Below are positions 15,885 through 24,981 of a stretch of DNA of 32,168 nucleotides, in pieces. The notes under the pieces were generated by a model. The model was given only the letters and a program-made list of their open reading frames with translations. It was not told the origin of the DNA and made no database searches. Every line of letters begins with the position of its first letter. Within the stretch, counting starts at the first letter, position 1. Origin of the DNA: Pedobacter jejuensis (lineage in GTDB: Bacteria > Bacteroidota > Bacteroidia > Sphingobacteriales > Sphingobacteriaceae); NCBI RefSeq assembly GCF_003725795.1, contig NZ_RBEE01000022.1:1-32168 (forward strand). The letters are read 5' to 3'. The position numbers and the translations under genes were made by a program.

Positions 15885-16751
15885 TTAAAAACACTCCACT
15901 TCCCAGCAGCGTTGCCAGGTTTTACCGGCATCAAGTTTAACAACACCTTCTTTGTTATTAAATTTTTGGTTGTGGTTCACGCTGTCGGCGACACCACACC
16001 ATGGTTCAAGACATACGAATGGAGCATCTTTAGCTGCCCAAATGCCAAAGAAGGGAAAATCATCAAAATGAAAGTGTAAGCCAAAATCGTTCTTGGTGTT
16101 TAATAAGCTGATGCAATTGCTTTGCATGGTTTTAAAAACCAAAGCATCGTTATAAAAGAGTTCGTGTTTTAAATTTAATTTATGGCCGCTTAATTCTATG
16201 GTTTCCGTTTCATCTGCTACTAAACCATCCTGAAGCTTCCAATAGGTTAAGCGTTCATCATCATTAAAAGCAAGGTAATAATCTTCGTAAACGGTTTCGG
16301 GTGTATTAGGAACGGCAAATGCCGGATGTGCCCCTAAAGAAAACAACATTTTTTTGCTGCCCTTATTTATAACACTATAGGTTAGGCTTAACTTTCTATC
16401 AATAATTTGATAATTCAGGTTTAACTCGAATGGGAAGGGGAAAACTTTTAGGGTTTCAGCGGTATCCGATAAAGTAAAAACAACTTCGGTTTTGCTTATT
16501 TGCGCTGCTGTGAAGTCGTTATCCCTTGCGAAACCATGCCTTGGCAATTGATAGCTTTTATCTTTGTAACTATAGCTGTCGTTTTTTAATGAACCCACGA
16601 TAGGGAACAATACCGGACTATGCTTTGCCCAATATTTTGCATCTCCACTCCAGAGGTATTCTATTTCAGTTTCTTTACTATATAAACCTTGAAGCTCGGC
16701 ACCTTTTGCCGCTATATTCACTTTTAAAAAATCGTTCTCGAGTGTTATCAT
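15885..16751 (-). CDS. Aldose 1-epimerase family protein (LacX/YeaD-like)
   Basis: The 288-residue protein has the galactose-mutarotase fold signature: KGAELQGLYSKETEIEYLWSGD, HSPVLFPIVGSLKND, the PRHGFARDNDF segment with the conserved His, LGAHPAFAVP with the second active-site His, and a late FVCLEPWCG containing the catalytic-type Glu. The LacX/YeaD subgroup acts on sugars or sugar phosphates, interconverting anomers. I chose the Met at 16751 (MITLENDFLKVNI) because the longest frame adds only six hydrophobic residues that do not fit the family start. It lies alone on the minus strand; substrate unknown. Confidence 0.85.
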   Translation of the reverse strand: MITLENDFLKVNIAAKGAELQGLYSKETEIEYLWSGDAKYWAKHSPVLFPIVGSLKNDSYSYKDKSYQLPRHGFARDNDFTAAQISKTEVVFTLSDTAETLKVFPFPFELNLNYQIIDRKLSLTYSVINKGSKKMLFSLGAHPAFAVPNTPETVYEDYYLAFNDDERLTYWKLQDGLVADETETIELSGHKLNLKHELFYNDALVFKTMQSNCISLLNTKNDFGLHFHFDDFPFFGIWAAKDAPFVCLEPWCGVADSVNHNQKFNNKEGVVKLDAGKTWQRCWEVECF

Positions 16752-16852
16752 TACAATTAAAAGTAACAAATTTGAACATAATTTAGCAGCCTTTTACAAT
16801 TTAAAAGGAAGTTATTTTCGAAAGCTTTATTCCTTAATAAGTTTTTGGGCTA

Positions 16853-16883
16853 TTGTGTCCAGGTATTTTTTTATTTAAGTTTG
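16853..16883 (+). promoter_or_regulatory. Bacteroidota-type promoter
   Basis: TTG (16853-16855), a 20-bp spacer and TAAGTTTG (16876-16883) fit the TTG-N19-TAnnTTTG consensus. The NTF2-like gene starts 47 bp downstream on the same strand. Confidence 0.45.
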
Positions 16884-16929
16884 ATAATCATCCAGCACAG
16901 CATACGCTCTACCTTTTAGCATCCCAATT

Positions 16930-17256
16930 ATGGCTATCGATTTCAGTAAATTAACAAATACAAAAGTTAAAGCAGCCATAGATGCATTACAGAAAGGTGA
17001 TGCCAAGGCCTGGTTCCCTTTATTTGCTGCTGATGTGATTTTGTATGATGATGGAAATCAAATGCATTTTAATAATTTTTTTAAAAAAGCTTTAGGCAAA
17101 GAAAAGTTTACCAGTATTGATAAAGTCGAAAATAACGGACTCGATGTGTATGGCCATTTTCACTCCAACCAGTGGGGAGACTTCGAAACGAATTTTAAAT
17201 TCCAGATAAATAAGGATGGTAAAATTAGCCGGCTGGATATCAGTCCGTCACTTTAA
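16930..17256 (+). CDS. NTF2-like (SnoaL-type) protein
   Basis: The 108 residues fit the SnoaL/NTF2 cone-shaped fold: an N-terminal helix (TKVKAAIDALQKGDAKAWFPLF), then AADVILYDDGNQMHF, a helix NNFFKKALG and the beta strands GLDVYGHFHSNQWGDFETNFKFQI and GKISRLDI. The family includes small isomerases, hydrolases and binding proteins, so no reaction can be assigned. It is transcribed alone, probably from the promoter at 16853-16883, and is convergent with peptidase T 21 bp away. Confidence 0.75.
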   Translation: MAIDFSKLTNTKVKAAIDALQKGDAKAWFPLFAADVILYDDGNQMHFNNFFKKALGKEKFTSIDKVENNGLDVYGHFHSNQWGDFETNFKFQINKDGKISRLDISPSL

Positions 17257-17277
17257 ACTTCCCCCGCTGTATTAAAA

Positions 17278-18531
17278 TTAAGCTCGTTCTTCCCAAATAC
17301 AGGCAATGTTTATAATGGTTTGTACTGCTTTTTCCATATCCTGAACGCTTACCCATTCTTGTTTGCTATGAAATGCATGCTCGCCGGCAAAAATATTTGG
17401 GCAAGGCAAACCCATATACGATAACCGGGAGCCATCTGTACCACCACGAATGCTTTGCTTTTTAGCGGTAACGCCTGCCCGTTCAATAGCCTCAATACCA
17501 TAAGCCAATACCTGAGGATGTAAATCCAGAACTTGCTTCATGTTTCTGTATTGTGCTTTTACCTCTAAATTAAAGCTGGAATTTGAATAATTTTTTAGGA
17601 TCCCTTCTGCAGTTTTTCTTAAAACCTCTGCATGTTCGGTTAGTTTTTCATCTGTAAAATCGCGAATGATGAATTGTGCTTCTGCCTGCTCAACTTGTCC
17701 TTTTATCATCACCGGATGGATAAAGCCTTCTTTCCCCGATGTGGTTTCTGGTGTAAGGGTATCCTTTGGCAATGCGGCAATAATTTCAGCAATGATTTTT
17801 ATGGCGCTTTCCATTTTACCTTTAGCAAAACCCGGGTGACTGCTCACCCCATTTATGATTAAGGTTGCACCATCGGCCGAGAAGGTTTCATCTTCAATCG
17901 AACCTAAAGTCTCCCCATCTACGGTATAAGCAAAATCAGCCCCTAATTTTTTCAAATTCGCTTTATCTACACCTCTGCCGATTTCTTCATCAGGGGTAAA
18001 AAGAATTTTAACGGTACCATGTTTTATCTCCTTATGATGAATCAGGAAATTTACGGCTTCCATGATTTCGGTTACTCCGGCTTTGTTATCGGCACCGAGT
18101 AAAGTGGTACCACTTGCGGTAATAATGTCATTGCCAATTTGATGTAGCAAATCTTGATGTTCTGATGCCTTTATGATAATGGATTCATCATCTGGCAGTA
18201 TCAAATCCTGTCCTTGGTAGTTTTGATGAATGATGGGTTTTACATTTTCACCACTACAATCTGGCGAGGTATCCATGTGTGAGCAAAAACAAATTACTGG
18301 CACTTTCTTATCTGTTGGTGACGGTATGGTTGCATATACATAACCATTTTCATCCATTTCAGCATCTGTAATTCCCAAGGCTAAAAGTTCTTTAACCAGT
18401 TCTAAACCTAAATTCTTTTGTTTTTCAGTTGACGGACAAGTATCGGAACCAGGATCAGATTGTGTATCAATTTGAGTATATTTAATAAACCTACGCTCTA
18501 AAGATTTGTTAATGTTTTGGTACATAGCCAT
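17278..18531 (-). CDS. pepT: Peptidase T (M20 tripeptide aminopeptidase)
   Basis: The 417-residue length matches PepT. Metal-binding and catalytic elements of the M20 family are in order: CSHMDTSPD with His85 and Asp87, GADNKAG with Asp148, PDEEIGRG with the Glu182/Glu183 pair, YTVDGETLG, the dimerisation domain from about 215, and the closing GGTDGSRLSYMGLP and GEHAFHSKQEW. The enzyme is cytosolic, uses two zinc ions and removes N-terminal residues from tripeptides. The start MAMYQNINKSLERRFIKYTQIDTQS is the usual one; the second Met is two codons in. It is divergent from the barrel-carboxypeptidase-rhomboid group. Confidence 0.95.
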   Translation of the reverse strand: MAMYQNINKSLERRFIKYTQIDTQSDPGSDTCPSTEKQKNLGLELVKELLALGITDAEMDENGYVYATIPSPTDKKVPVICFCSHMDTSPDCSGENVKPIIHQNYQGQDLILPDDESIIIKASEHQDLLHQIGNDIITASGTTLLGADNKAGVTEIMEAVNFLIHHKEIKHGTVKILFTPDEEIGRGVDKANLKKLGADFAYTVDGETLGSIEDETFSADGATLIINGVSSHPGFAKGKMESAIKIIAEIIAALPKDTLTPETTSGKEGFIHPVMIKGQVEQAEAQFIIRDFTDEKLTEHAEVLRKTAEGILKNYSNSSFNLEVKAQYRNMKQVLDLHPQVLAYGIEAIERAGVTAKKQSIRGGTDGSRLSYMGLPCPNIFAGEHAFHSKQEWVSVQDMEKAVQTIINIACIWEERA

Positions 18532-18571
18532 AATTCCAAAGTTAATAGTTATAGATATTGGATAAACATAT

Positions 18572-18579
18572 TATTTTTG
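18572..18579 (+). promoter_or_regulatory. Possible -7 element (TATTTTTG)
   Basis: TATTTTTG matches TAnnTTTG and ends 13 bp before the barrel-protein ATG. No TTG sits at the ideal distance upstream, so support is partial. Confidence 0.3.
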
Positions 18580-18592
18580 TTAAAAAAAGCTT

Positions 18593-19324
18593 ATGAGATA
18601 TAAACACCTGAAAACTACATCCCTAACCCTAATTTTATTGTTTTTTACTTTGCTTAGTCAAGCTCAGTCTAATTATTACAAGTGGTCTATCGGATTTGGT
18701 GCAGGTGCTAACTACTCAAGAACCGATGTTGTTCGTGGTAATTGGGGGCACACATTTTCTGGTACCATCGACCATAATTTTACCCCATTTGTAACCGTAG
18801 GTTTAGAAGGGCAATTTGGCATGATTCAGGGTGGAGATATCTACACCGACCGAAATAACCGGCAGTTTGTAAATCAATATAAGGCTATTAATGCCAATAT
18901 GAAAGTTATGCTTGGCGAATTTGTAGATTATCGTCAATCAAACTTTTTATATCACATAAGGGGCTTATATGCAGGCATTGGTGTTGGTGCAATAAAAAAT
19001 AACATTACAGATATTGTTCGGATAAAACCTGGCTTTGCTTTTTTCGATGCAGGTTATGGTCCTTTCCCTGGTGAAGATAAAAGCGTAAATTTATGGGTGC
19101 CTTTAAATTTGGGCATTAATTTTTATTTTAAGGATAGATGGGATTATGCCCGTTACGTGCTAACCGTAAATGCGCAAAGCAACTTTACTTTTGGCGAAGG
19201 TTTAGATGGCTATAACGACCCACCATCCACATTCGATAATGAGGCTCCGGATACTTATAATGTATATAGCATTGGTTTTAAATATTATTTTGGTAATATT
19301 AGATTTTTCCGAAGAACACTTTAA
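18593..19324 (+). CDS. Outer-membrane beta-barrel protein
   Basis: A signal peptide (LTLILLFFTLLSQAQS, cleavage about residue 26) is followed by alternating strands such as YYKWSIGFGAGANYS, TPFVTVGLEGQFGMIQGG, YKAINANMKVML, GLYAGIGVGAI, VPLNLGINFYF and YNVYSIGFKYYFGNIRFF. The C-terminal region ends in aromatic residues, as in small outer-membrane barrels. It was probably produced as an 8- to 10-stranded barrel; the function is unknown. It is 19 bp upstream of the M14 carboxypeptidase gene on the same strand, so the two are likely co-transcribed. Confidence 0.8.
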   Translation: MRYKHLKTTSLTLILLFFTLLSQAQSNYYKWSIGFGAGANYSRTDVVRGNWGHTFSGTIDHNFTPFVTVGLEGQFGMIQGGDIYTDRNNRQFVNQYKAINANMKVMLGEFVDYRQSNFLYHIRGLYAGIGVGAIKNNITDIVRIKPGFAFFDAGYGPFPGEDKSVNLWVPLNLGINFYFKDRWDYARYVLTVNAQSNFTFGEGLDGYNDPPSTFDNEAPDTYNVYSIGFKYYFGNIRFFRRTL

Positions 19325-19343
19325 TCAATCCCTAAATTAATAC

Positions 19344-21083
19344 ATGAGAAACATCTTTCTGGCTTTGTTGCTTTTTGTTGGTTTGCAAAGTATGGCACAG
19401 CAAACCCCTTACGAGCGAAGCAATAAAAAAGAAACCACTACATATAATGAGGCAATTTCTTATTACGAAACTTTAGCAAAAACATACCCAAAGGCTAAAC
19501 TTTTAACGTATGGAAGTACAGATTTTGGTAAGCCATTGCACCTTTTGGTTTTGTCGAACGATAAGGTTTTTGATCCTGCGGCAATCAGAAAGCATAACAA
19601 GCGTATATTGCTGATAAATAATGGCATTCATCCGGGTGAGCCTGAAGGAATTGATGCATCGATGATGCTTGCCAGAGATTTGCTTAAAGGGGACAAAATT
19701 CCTAAAGATGTGGTGGTGTGTATCATTCCAATTTATAATATTGATGGAAGTTTTAACAGAAGTGGCACATCAAGAGCAAACCAAAACGGACCGGTAGCTT
19801 ATGGCTTTAGAGGCAATAGCAAAAACCTTGATTTGAACCGCGATTTCATAAAAACAGATAGTAAAAACTCAGCGGCTTTTCAGTTAATATTTAACACCTG
19901 GCAGCCCGAAATATTTGTAGATACCCATACGAGCAATGGTGCCGATTATCAGTATGTGATGACCCTGATACCTACTCAAAAAGATAAGTTAAATCCTATT
20001 TTATCTGCTTACCTAACCAAAACACTGGTGCCCGATTTATATCGAGGAATGGAAAAAAAGGGCTATCCAATGGTTCCTTACGTAAATTCTATAGGACAAA
20101 CTCCAGAAACAGGCATTACTGGTTTTATCGAATCACCACGCTATTCTACCGGATATACAACCTTACACAATACCATTGGTTTTATGCCCGAAACGCACAT
20201 GTTGAAATCTTTCGATTTGCGGGTTGATGCAACCTACAAGCTTTTACAAACTTATATTAGTATTGTTGAACGTGATGCAAACCTGATTGGTGAAAATAAG
20301 CGCAAAGCGGATGAATTTGTTGCTAGCCAAAAGGAATTTGCTTTAGAGTGGGTTTTGAATAAAAACCTTGGAGATAGCATTCCTTTTAAAGGTTTTGAAG
20401 CAGGGAAAAAACCAAGCGAAGTTAGCGGCTTTGATAGATTGTATTACGACCGAAATAAACCTTTTACTACATTTATTAAGCAGTGGAATAATTTTGAACC
20501 TTCTGTAAGCATTCAAAAACCCGTTGCCTATATCATTCCAAAAGCATGGGATAAAGTAATTGCATTACTGAAACTAAATCATGTAAAAACAGAACAGCTT
20601 AAGGATGACATAAAACTTGATGTTGAAAGTTATTACATCGGCGATTTTAAAACCGGCACAAGGCCGTATGAAGGGCATTATGTACATTCGGCGGTTAAAA
20701 TAAATCCTGTTAAGCAAACCTTGCAATATTATGCAGGCGATTACGTAATTTATACCAGCCAGGTTAGCAATCGTTATATTGTAGAAACCTTAGAACCACA
20801 GGCAACGGATTCATATTTTAACTGGAATTTTTTCGATTCGATATTAGACATGAAAGAACATTATTCGGCTTATATTTTTGAAGATACTGCAGCAGAATTG
20901 TTAAAAAACAACCCGGCGCTGAAAGCCAAATTGGATGAAAAAAAATCTGCAGATACCGTTTTTGCAAAGAGTGGTTCTGCTCAATTGGAATTTGTGTATA
21001 AAAATTCTGATTATTACGAAAAAACCCATAACCGATACCCTGTGGCACGTTTATTATCAAACGTAAAACTCAATTTAAAATAA
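19344..21083 (+). CDS. Secreted M14-family zinc carboxypeptidase
   Basis: After a signal peptide (NIFLALLLFVGLQSMAQ) the M14 domain has the zinc ligands HPGEPE (His96, Glu99) and DTHTSNG (His195), the LDLNRD arginine (Arg166), and the catalytic Glu283 in FMPETHMLK. FIESPRYSTGYT precedes it. The 579-residue length leaves about 270 residues after the catalytic domain, which form an uncharacterised C-terminal region. It would trim C-terminal residues of peptides in the periplasm or outside the cell. It is followed by the rhomboid gene after 6 bp, implying one operon. Confidence 0.9.
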   Translation: MRNIFLALLLFVGLQSMAQQTPYERSNKKETTTYNEAISYYETLAKTYPKAKLLTYGSTDFGKPLHLLVLSNDKVFDPAAIRKHNKRILLINNGIHPGEPEGIDASMMLARDLLKGDKIPKDVVVCIIPIYNIDGSFNRSGTSRANQNGPVAYGFRGNSKNLDLNRDFIKTDSKNSAAFQLIFNTWQPEIFVDTHTSNGADYQYVMTLIPTQKDKLNPILSAYLTKTLVPDLYRGMEKKGYPMVPYVNSIGQTPETGITGFIESPRYSTGYTTLHNTIGFMPETHMLKSFDLRVDATYKLLQTYISIVERDANLIGENKRKADEFVASQKEFALEWVLNKNLGDSIPFKGFEAGKKPSEVSGFDRLYYDRNKPFTTFIKQWNNFEPSVSIQKPVAYIIPKAWDKVIALLKLNHVKTEQLKDDIKLDVESYYIGDFKTGTRPYEGHYVHSAVKINPVKQTLQYYAGDYVIYTSQVSNRYIVETLEPQATDSYFNWNFFDSILDMKEHYSAYIFEDTAAELLKNNPALKAKLDEKKSADTVFAKSGSAQLEFVYKNSDYYEKTHNRYPVARLLSNVKLNLK

Positions 21084-21089
21084 CATCAA

Positions 21090-21704
21090 ATGGAATACTT
21101 TAATATAGCCCCGGTAGCATCCGTAATTTTTGTTTTTACCATTATCACAAGCCTTTATGCTTTTTACGATAATGGAATCTACGGTAAGTTTATGCTTCAT
21201 CCTTACAGTGTATCAAAAGGAAAAAATGTTTATACGCTTATAACCAGCGGTTTAATACATGCAGATTGGATGCACTTGTTTTTTAATATGTTTACTTTTG
21301 TTGCTTTTTCTTTTAAGTTAGAACGTTTAATGGGCAGCTGGCAATTTGGTTTGCTATACTTTTTGGGCTTGGTTTTGAGTGATTTGCCAACGGTTTTTAA
21401 GCACAAGGATAACTTTCATTACAATAGTTTAGGTGCCTCGGGCGCAGTTAGTGCGGTGCTTTTTAGCTACATATTATTCAATCCGATGTCTAAAATTTAC
21501 ATCATGTTTATTCCTATCGGGATACCTGCTGTAGCTTTCGGAGTGATTTATTTGATTTATTGTGCTTATGCATCCAGAAATTCGAGAGACCACATTAACC
21601 ACGATGCACACTTTTTTGGGGCTTTAACCGGTTTAATATTTACGATAATTTTCGTTCCGGGTATTATACAGAACTTTATATCAATGTTAACCGGCAGCAA
21701 TTAA
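21090..21704 (+). CDS. Rhomboid-family intramembrane serine protease
   Basis: The 204 residues contain about six membrane segments. The oxyanion-type HxxxN is His62/Asn66 in ADWMHLFFNMFTF, the catalytic serine is Ser117 in LGASGAV, and the catalytic histidine is His174 in HDAHFFGALTG. This is the standard Ser-His dyad of rhomboids, which cut transmembrane segments of other proteins within the membrane. The substrate is unknown. It is tightly coupled to the M14 gene. Confidence 0.92.
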   Translation: MEYFNIAPVASVIFVFTIITSLYAFYDNGIYGKFMLHPYSVSKGKNVYTLITSGLIHADWMHLFFNMFTFVAFSFKLERLMGSWQFGLLYFLGLVLSDLPTVFKHKDNFHYNSLGASGAVSAVLFSYILFNPMSKIYIMFIPIGIPAVAFGVIYLIYCAYASRNSRDHINHDAHFFGALTGLIFTIIFVPGIIQNFISMLTGSN

Positions 21705-21708
21705 TGTT

Positions 21709-22240
21709 ACGTCACCCTGAATTTATTTCAGGGTCTTATTTACAAGAAAGATGCTGAAATAAATTCAGCATGACGCGTCGTAAAGCAATACGGTAATAAA
21801 ACATTTAAATATTTAGTCTAAGAATCAATTCAGATTAATAAAAGAAATTTTAAATTTCAGGTAAGCAACGTTTTTTTTAGTTTACGTCACCCTGAATTTA
21901 GTTCAGGGTCTTCTTTGCAAGAAAGATGCTGAAATAAATTCAGCATGACGTGTTGTGAAAGCAATACGGTGATAACACGGTAAAATATTAAGTTTAAGAA
22001 TCGAACGCAGGTTAATAGAAGAAATCTTAAACTTGAGGTAAGCAAGGTTTTTTTTAGTTTACGTCACCCTGAATTTATTTCAGGGTCTTCTTTGCAAGAA
22101 AGATGCTAAAATAAACTCAGCAAGATGCGTCGTAAAAGCAATACGGTGATAAAACAGTAAAATATTAAGTTTAAGAATCGAAAGCAGATTGTTAAAAGAG
22201 ATTTTAGATTTCAGGTAAGCAAGGTTTTTCAAAAAAGCTC
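21709..22240. repeat. Three tandem ~176-bp repeats overlapping the end of the next gene
   Basis: Units start with ACGTCACCCTGAATTTA at 21709, 21884 and 22061 (spacings 175 and 177 bp). Each holds ACCCTGAA/TTCAGGGT and, except where degenerate in unit 3, ATGCTGAA/TTCAGCAT stems. In unit 1 the core CTGAATTTATTTCAG is the exact reverse complement of CTGAAATAAATTCAG. Each unit ends in GGTAAGCAA(G/C)GTTTTT. In unit 3 this tail is the coding 3' end of the gene on the minus strand (stop 22204-22206), so the first two units carry fragments of that gene end. The block fills the whole interval between the rhomboid gene and 22204. Confidence 0.9.
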
Positions 22241-23166
22241 ATCGGATTATCCGGGTCTTTAATAATCTCGAATTTTACATAACCCCAAGGTTTCCAGAAG
22301 GTTTCTAAAACGTGTGCGTATATTTTATGCTGCCAAACATCAAAAAGCGGTTTGCTCATATTGCCCCGTAACGGCATTGCTTCTATGTAAATTGTGCCTT
22401 CTACAGGCATAAAAGTATATTCGGGTAAACGGTTAAACAGATAGGCAGAATAATAAAACCGAGCCGTTAACTCTTCAAATTGTTGGGCGGTTAAAGCTTT
22501 CCCTTTTACTTCATCAATAATTTGCTGGTGGTAACGTTTGTTGGTTCCGTTATCCTGCAAACAGGCTATAATCCCGAAATCTTTCATTTTTAGTGAGAAA
22601 GTAAGGGTATTTATTTCATCGCGAAAGCTGAAAGGCATTTCTTCATCTTCGAGCTTTACTACCGTAATCGACCAAGGTTTAAAATCTTCGAAGCTTACAC
22701 TCGTATACAGATTCTGCATCATGAAATTTAGATTGGCAAATTTCATCATTAAAGATTGCGACATGTTTAATCCATCGGCTGTCATTTCTTTGCGCAAAGC
22801 AGAATGCATTTCGATGTAAATAAAACCATACAAAAATTTGCCAAGCCAATTGAATAAATCCAGCTCATTTAATGCCGATACCTTTTCATAGCCTCCCAAA
22901 AATGCTTGCTCAATTTTAGCCTCCAAAGGATTTAGGAACTGTTCATTCACTTCGCTATTTATGGGAATAACCAGGGTGTTGTAGGAGCGAATGCTTTCAT
23001 CCAGAAACTGAATCTGTTCTTCACCGCTTAGGTTAGCAAGTTCTAAAAGCCAGTTAGGTATCAACGGAACTTGCAGCAATGGAGAACTAAATGTATTTCC
23101 GCTTAAAAAACAGGTTTTGTAAAGAAAATCAAATTTTTGAAATGGATTGTATAAGCCGGTATTCAT
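22204..23166 (-). CDS. Conserved hypothetical protein, 320 aa
   Basis: I do not recognise a family. The protein has no signal peptide or membrane segment and mixes helices (EEQIQFLDESIRSYN, NMSQSLMMKFANLNFMMQNL) with strands (NTLTFSLKMKDFGIIACLQD, GTIYIEAMPLRGNM). FLYKTCFLSG near residue 14 is a lone Cys-containing motif at the start. It is monocistronic on the minus strand. Its last codons (FFEKPCLPEI) fall in the third unit of the adjacent tandem repeat. The preceding 380 bp contain its promoter region. It is probably cytosolic. Confidence 0.75.
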   Translation of the reverse strand: MNTGLYNPFQKFDFLYKTCFLSGNTFSSPLLQVPLIPNWLLELANLSGEEQIQFLDESIRSYNTLVIPINSEVNEQFLNPLEAKIEQAFLGGYEKVSALNELDLFNWLGKFLYGFIYIEMHSALRKEMTADGLNMSQSLMMKFANLNFMMQNLYTSVSFEDFKPWSITVVKLEDEEMPFSFRDEINTLTFSLKMKDFGIIACLQDNGTNKRYHQQIIDEVKGKALTAQQFEELTARFYYSAYLFNRLPEYTFMPVEGTIYIEAMPLRGNMSKPLFDVWQHKIYAHVLETFWKPWGYVKFEIIKDPDNPMSFFEKPCLPEI

Positions 23167-23547
23167 CTGTGCAATATTAGGTATTATATATTTATGTAAA
23201 TAGATTGATAATTATTTTAACCGAATAATTACTAATCCGAAAAAGGATACGGACAACTTGTAGAGGAGGCTTTGTTAAATTTATCTTTACCTATTAACCA
23301 ATCCTAAGTTCTATATAAATCTGCCTAATCTACATACTACTTCCATAAAAGAACCATAGCTGAATCTCTGCGTAAATTTGTGTGATCTGCGGGAAAACAT
23401 TTTACAATTATTATTTTGCAACCTTCCATCAAATTCCAATAATCAAAACAAAAAATTCCTTAATATTTGAATCAATCGATCTAGAATAATCGGATAAAAT
23501 ACCGTAATCTTGAAATGTTTTTTGAGAATATAACCTTGCTTTAAACA
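23167..23547. other. Intergenic region with a dispersed AT-rich repeat relic
   Basis: About 380 bp between divergent genes. Near 23361-23397 it contains AATCTCTGCGTAAATTTG and TGTGATCTGCGGGAAA, which resemble a dispersed intergenic repeat; TAATCTGTGGCTT at 30174 is similar in style. Promoters of both flanking genes should lie here, but I see no clean TTG-N19-TAnnTTTG pair. No gene is seen. Confidence 0.4.
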
Positions 23548-24591
23548 ATGAAAATTAGCACCACCCAATATGAGTTGGAATTGAAACATCCTTTTTCGAT
23601 TTCGAAGTTTACCCGAACAAGCACACCATTAATGCTATTGAAAATTCAATACGAGGATGTAGTTGGTTATGGGGAAGCATCGATGGTACCTTATATGGGC
23701 GAAAGCTATGAAACAGCAGACGCATTCCTAAAGCTTGTCGATTGGAATAAAATCACTTACCCCTTTAATTTTGAAACAATAATTGCTTATCTCGACGATT
23801 TGGCAACCGGGCAACCAGCCATTAAAGCGGCGATTGATATTGCCTTGAATGACATACAAGGAAAAATTTTAAATAAACCATGTTATGAAATTTATGGCGC
23901 TGATTTAGCCAACATGCCGGTAACTTCATACACGATTGGAATTGATACACCGGAAATTATCCGAGAAAAACTGAAAGATGCTGAAGCATTTAAAGTAATA
24001 AAAGTTAAACTGGGTAGAGATAATGATAAAGAAATCATCGATACCATTCGAGGGCTCACCAATGTTCCGTTGTATGTAGATGCAAACCAGGGCTGGACTG
24101 ATAAAATTAAAGCTATAGATTTAATTTACTGGCTACATAGTAAAGGTGTATTACTGATTGAGCAACCTATGGATAAAAATAATCCTGATGGAAATGCCTG
24201 GTTAACAGAAAGAAGTCCGGTTCCGTTATTGGCAGATGAAGCTGTACAGCGACTAGCTGATATGGATAAACTTAAAGGTGTTTACCACGGCATAAATGTT
24301 AAATTGATGAAGAGTTGCGGCATGTACGAAGGACACCAGATGATTTTGAAGGCCCGCTCTTTCGGGATGAAAGTTTTAATTGGCTGCATGAGTGAAACCA
24401 GCTGTGCTACCTTAGCGGCTGCGGCTTTAGCGCCGCTTTGTAACTGGGCAGATTTAGATGGACCATGGCTTACCAAAAACAATCCATTCGCAAATCCACC
24501 GTTCAAAAATGGTAAATACTTGCTTAAAAATTTGCCAGGATTAGGCTTGGAAGGTGTTACTCCGGATCTTTTTCCTTATACGATCTCCTGA
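23548..24591 (+). CDS. Dipeptide epimerase (enolase superfamily, L-Ala-D/L-Glu epimerase-like)
   Basis: The 347 residues form a capping domain (1-125) and a TIM barrel. Catalytic elements are KVIKVKLG with the KxK lysines (Lys152, Lys154), metal ligands Asp178 (YVDANQGW), Glu205 (IEQPM) and Asp230 (LLADEAV), and the second base Lys252 (INVKLMKSCG). The specificity loop ends with WADLDGPWL, typical of dipeptide epimerases that convert L-Ala-D-Glu to L-Ala-L-Glu or related dipeptides during murein recycling. The exact dipeptide is not certain. The 3' end overlaps the tail of the opposite-strand membrane protein gene by 35 bp. Confidence 0.9.
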   Translation: MKISTTQYELELKHPFSISKFTRTSTPLMLLKIQYEDVVGYGEASMVPYMGESYETADAFLKLVDWNKITYPFNFETIIAYLDDLATGQPAIKAAIDIALNDIQGKILNKPCYEIYGADLANMPVTSYTIGIDTPEIIREKLKDAEAFKVIKVKLGRDNDKEIIDTIRGLTNVPLYVDANQGWTDKIKAIDLIYWLHSKGVLLIEQPMDKNNPDGNAWLTERSPVPLLADEAVQRLADMDKLKGVYHGINVKLMKSCGMYEGHQMILKARSFGMKVLIGCMSETSCATLAAAALAPLCNWADLDGPWLTKNNPFANPPFKNGKYLLKNLPGLGLEGVTPDLFPYTIS

Positions 24592-24784
24592 TTTCTTTCA
24601 TCAGCTGAACCTTAAAATATAGCAAACAAGCCGCCGTGCCAACTAAAAAAGCAGCAGGTATATATTTACCATTATTGTAGCACCATATCAATCCAAAAAT
24701 TGAAAGGATGATGCCTAAGTTGTAAAAGATATTTAATGCGAATTTCTTACCCACGATTATTGTTGAATTATTGAATGATAGCAT
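24557..24784 (-). CDS. Small two-helix membrane protein (DUF6358-like)
   Basis: The 75 residues contain two hydrophobic segments (IFYNLGIILSIFGLIWCYNN and IPAAFLVGTAACLLYF) joined by a short loop, then a basic/acidic tail (KEIRRSYKEKDPE). I recall a DUF6358-type family in Sphingobacteriaceae, but the match is from memory. The first eleven codons (MLSFNNSTIIV) lie partly inside a duplicated leader, so a GTG at codon 11, just before GKKFALNIF, is an alternative start. The gene ends inside the opposite-strand epimerase gene (35 bp overlap). Confidence 0.65.
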   Translation of the reverse strand: MLSFNNSTIIVGKKFALNIFYNLGIILSIFGLIWCYNNGKYIPAAFLVGTAACLLYFKVQLMKEIRRSYKEKDPE

Positions 24785-24960
24785 TTTGAATGAGTGAATG
24801 TAATTAGCAGTAAGCCAAATCTATCATTCATTTAAAAGTTTTTGTAACGCCAAATCACTTCGAAATGGAAATATGATGCCCAAAGATTGAAATTATTGAG
24901 GGAGAGCATTTTGAATGAGTGAATGTAATTAGTAGTTAAGCAAATCAATCATTCATTCAT
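24780..24960. repeat. Duplicated leader of the small membrane protein gene
   Basis: AGCATTTTGAATGAGTGAAT followed by GTAATTAG at 24780 recurs 125 bp later at 24906, each copy followed by AAGC-AAATC and ATTCATTCATT-type sequence. The first copy contains the start codon (24784-24782) of the membrane protein; the second contains a matching but orphan ATG (24909-24907) with a short out-of-use peptide MLSLNNF. This is a tandem duplication of the 5' leader plus start of a gene. Confidence 0.75.
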
Positions 24961-24981
24961 TCAAAATTCAATTATTTAGTA

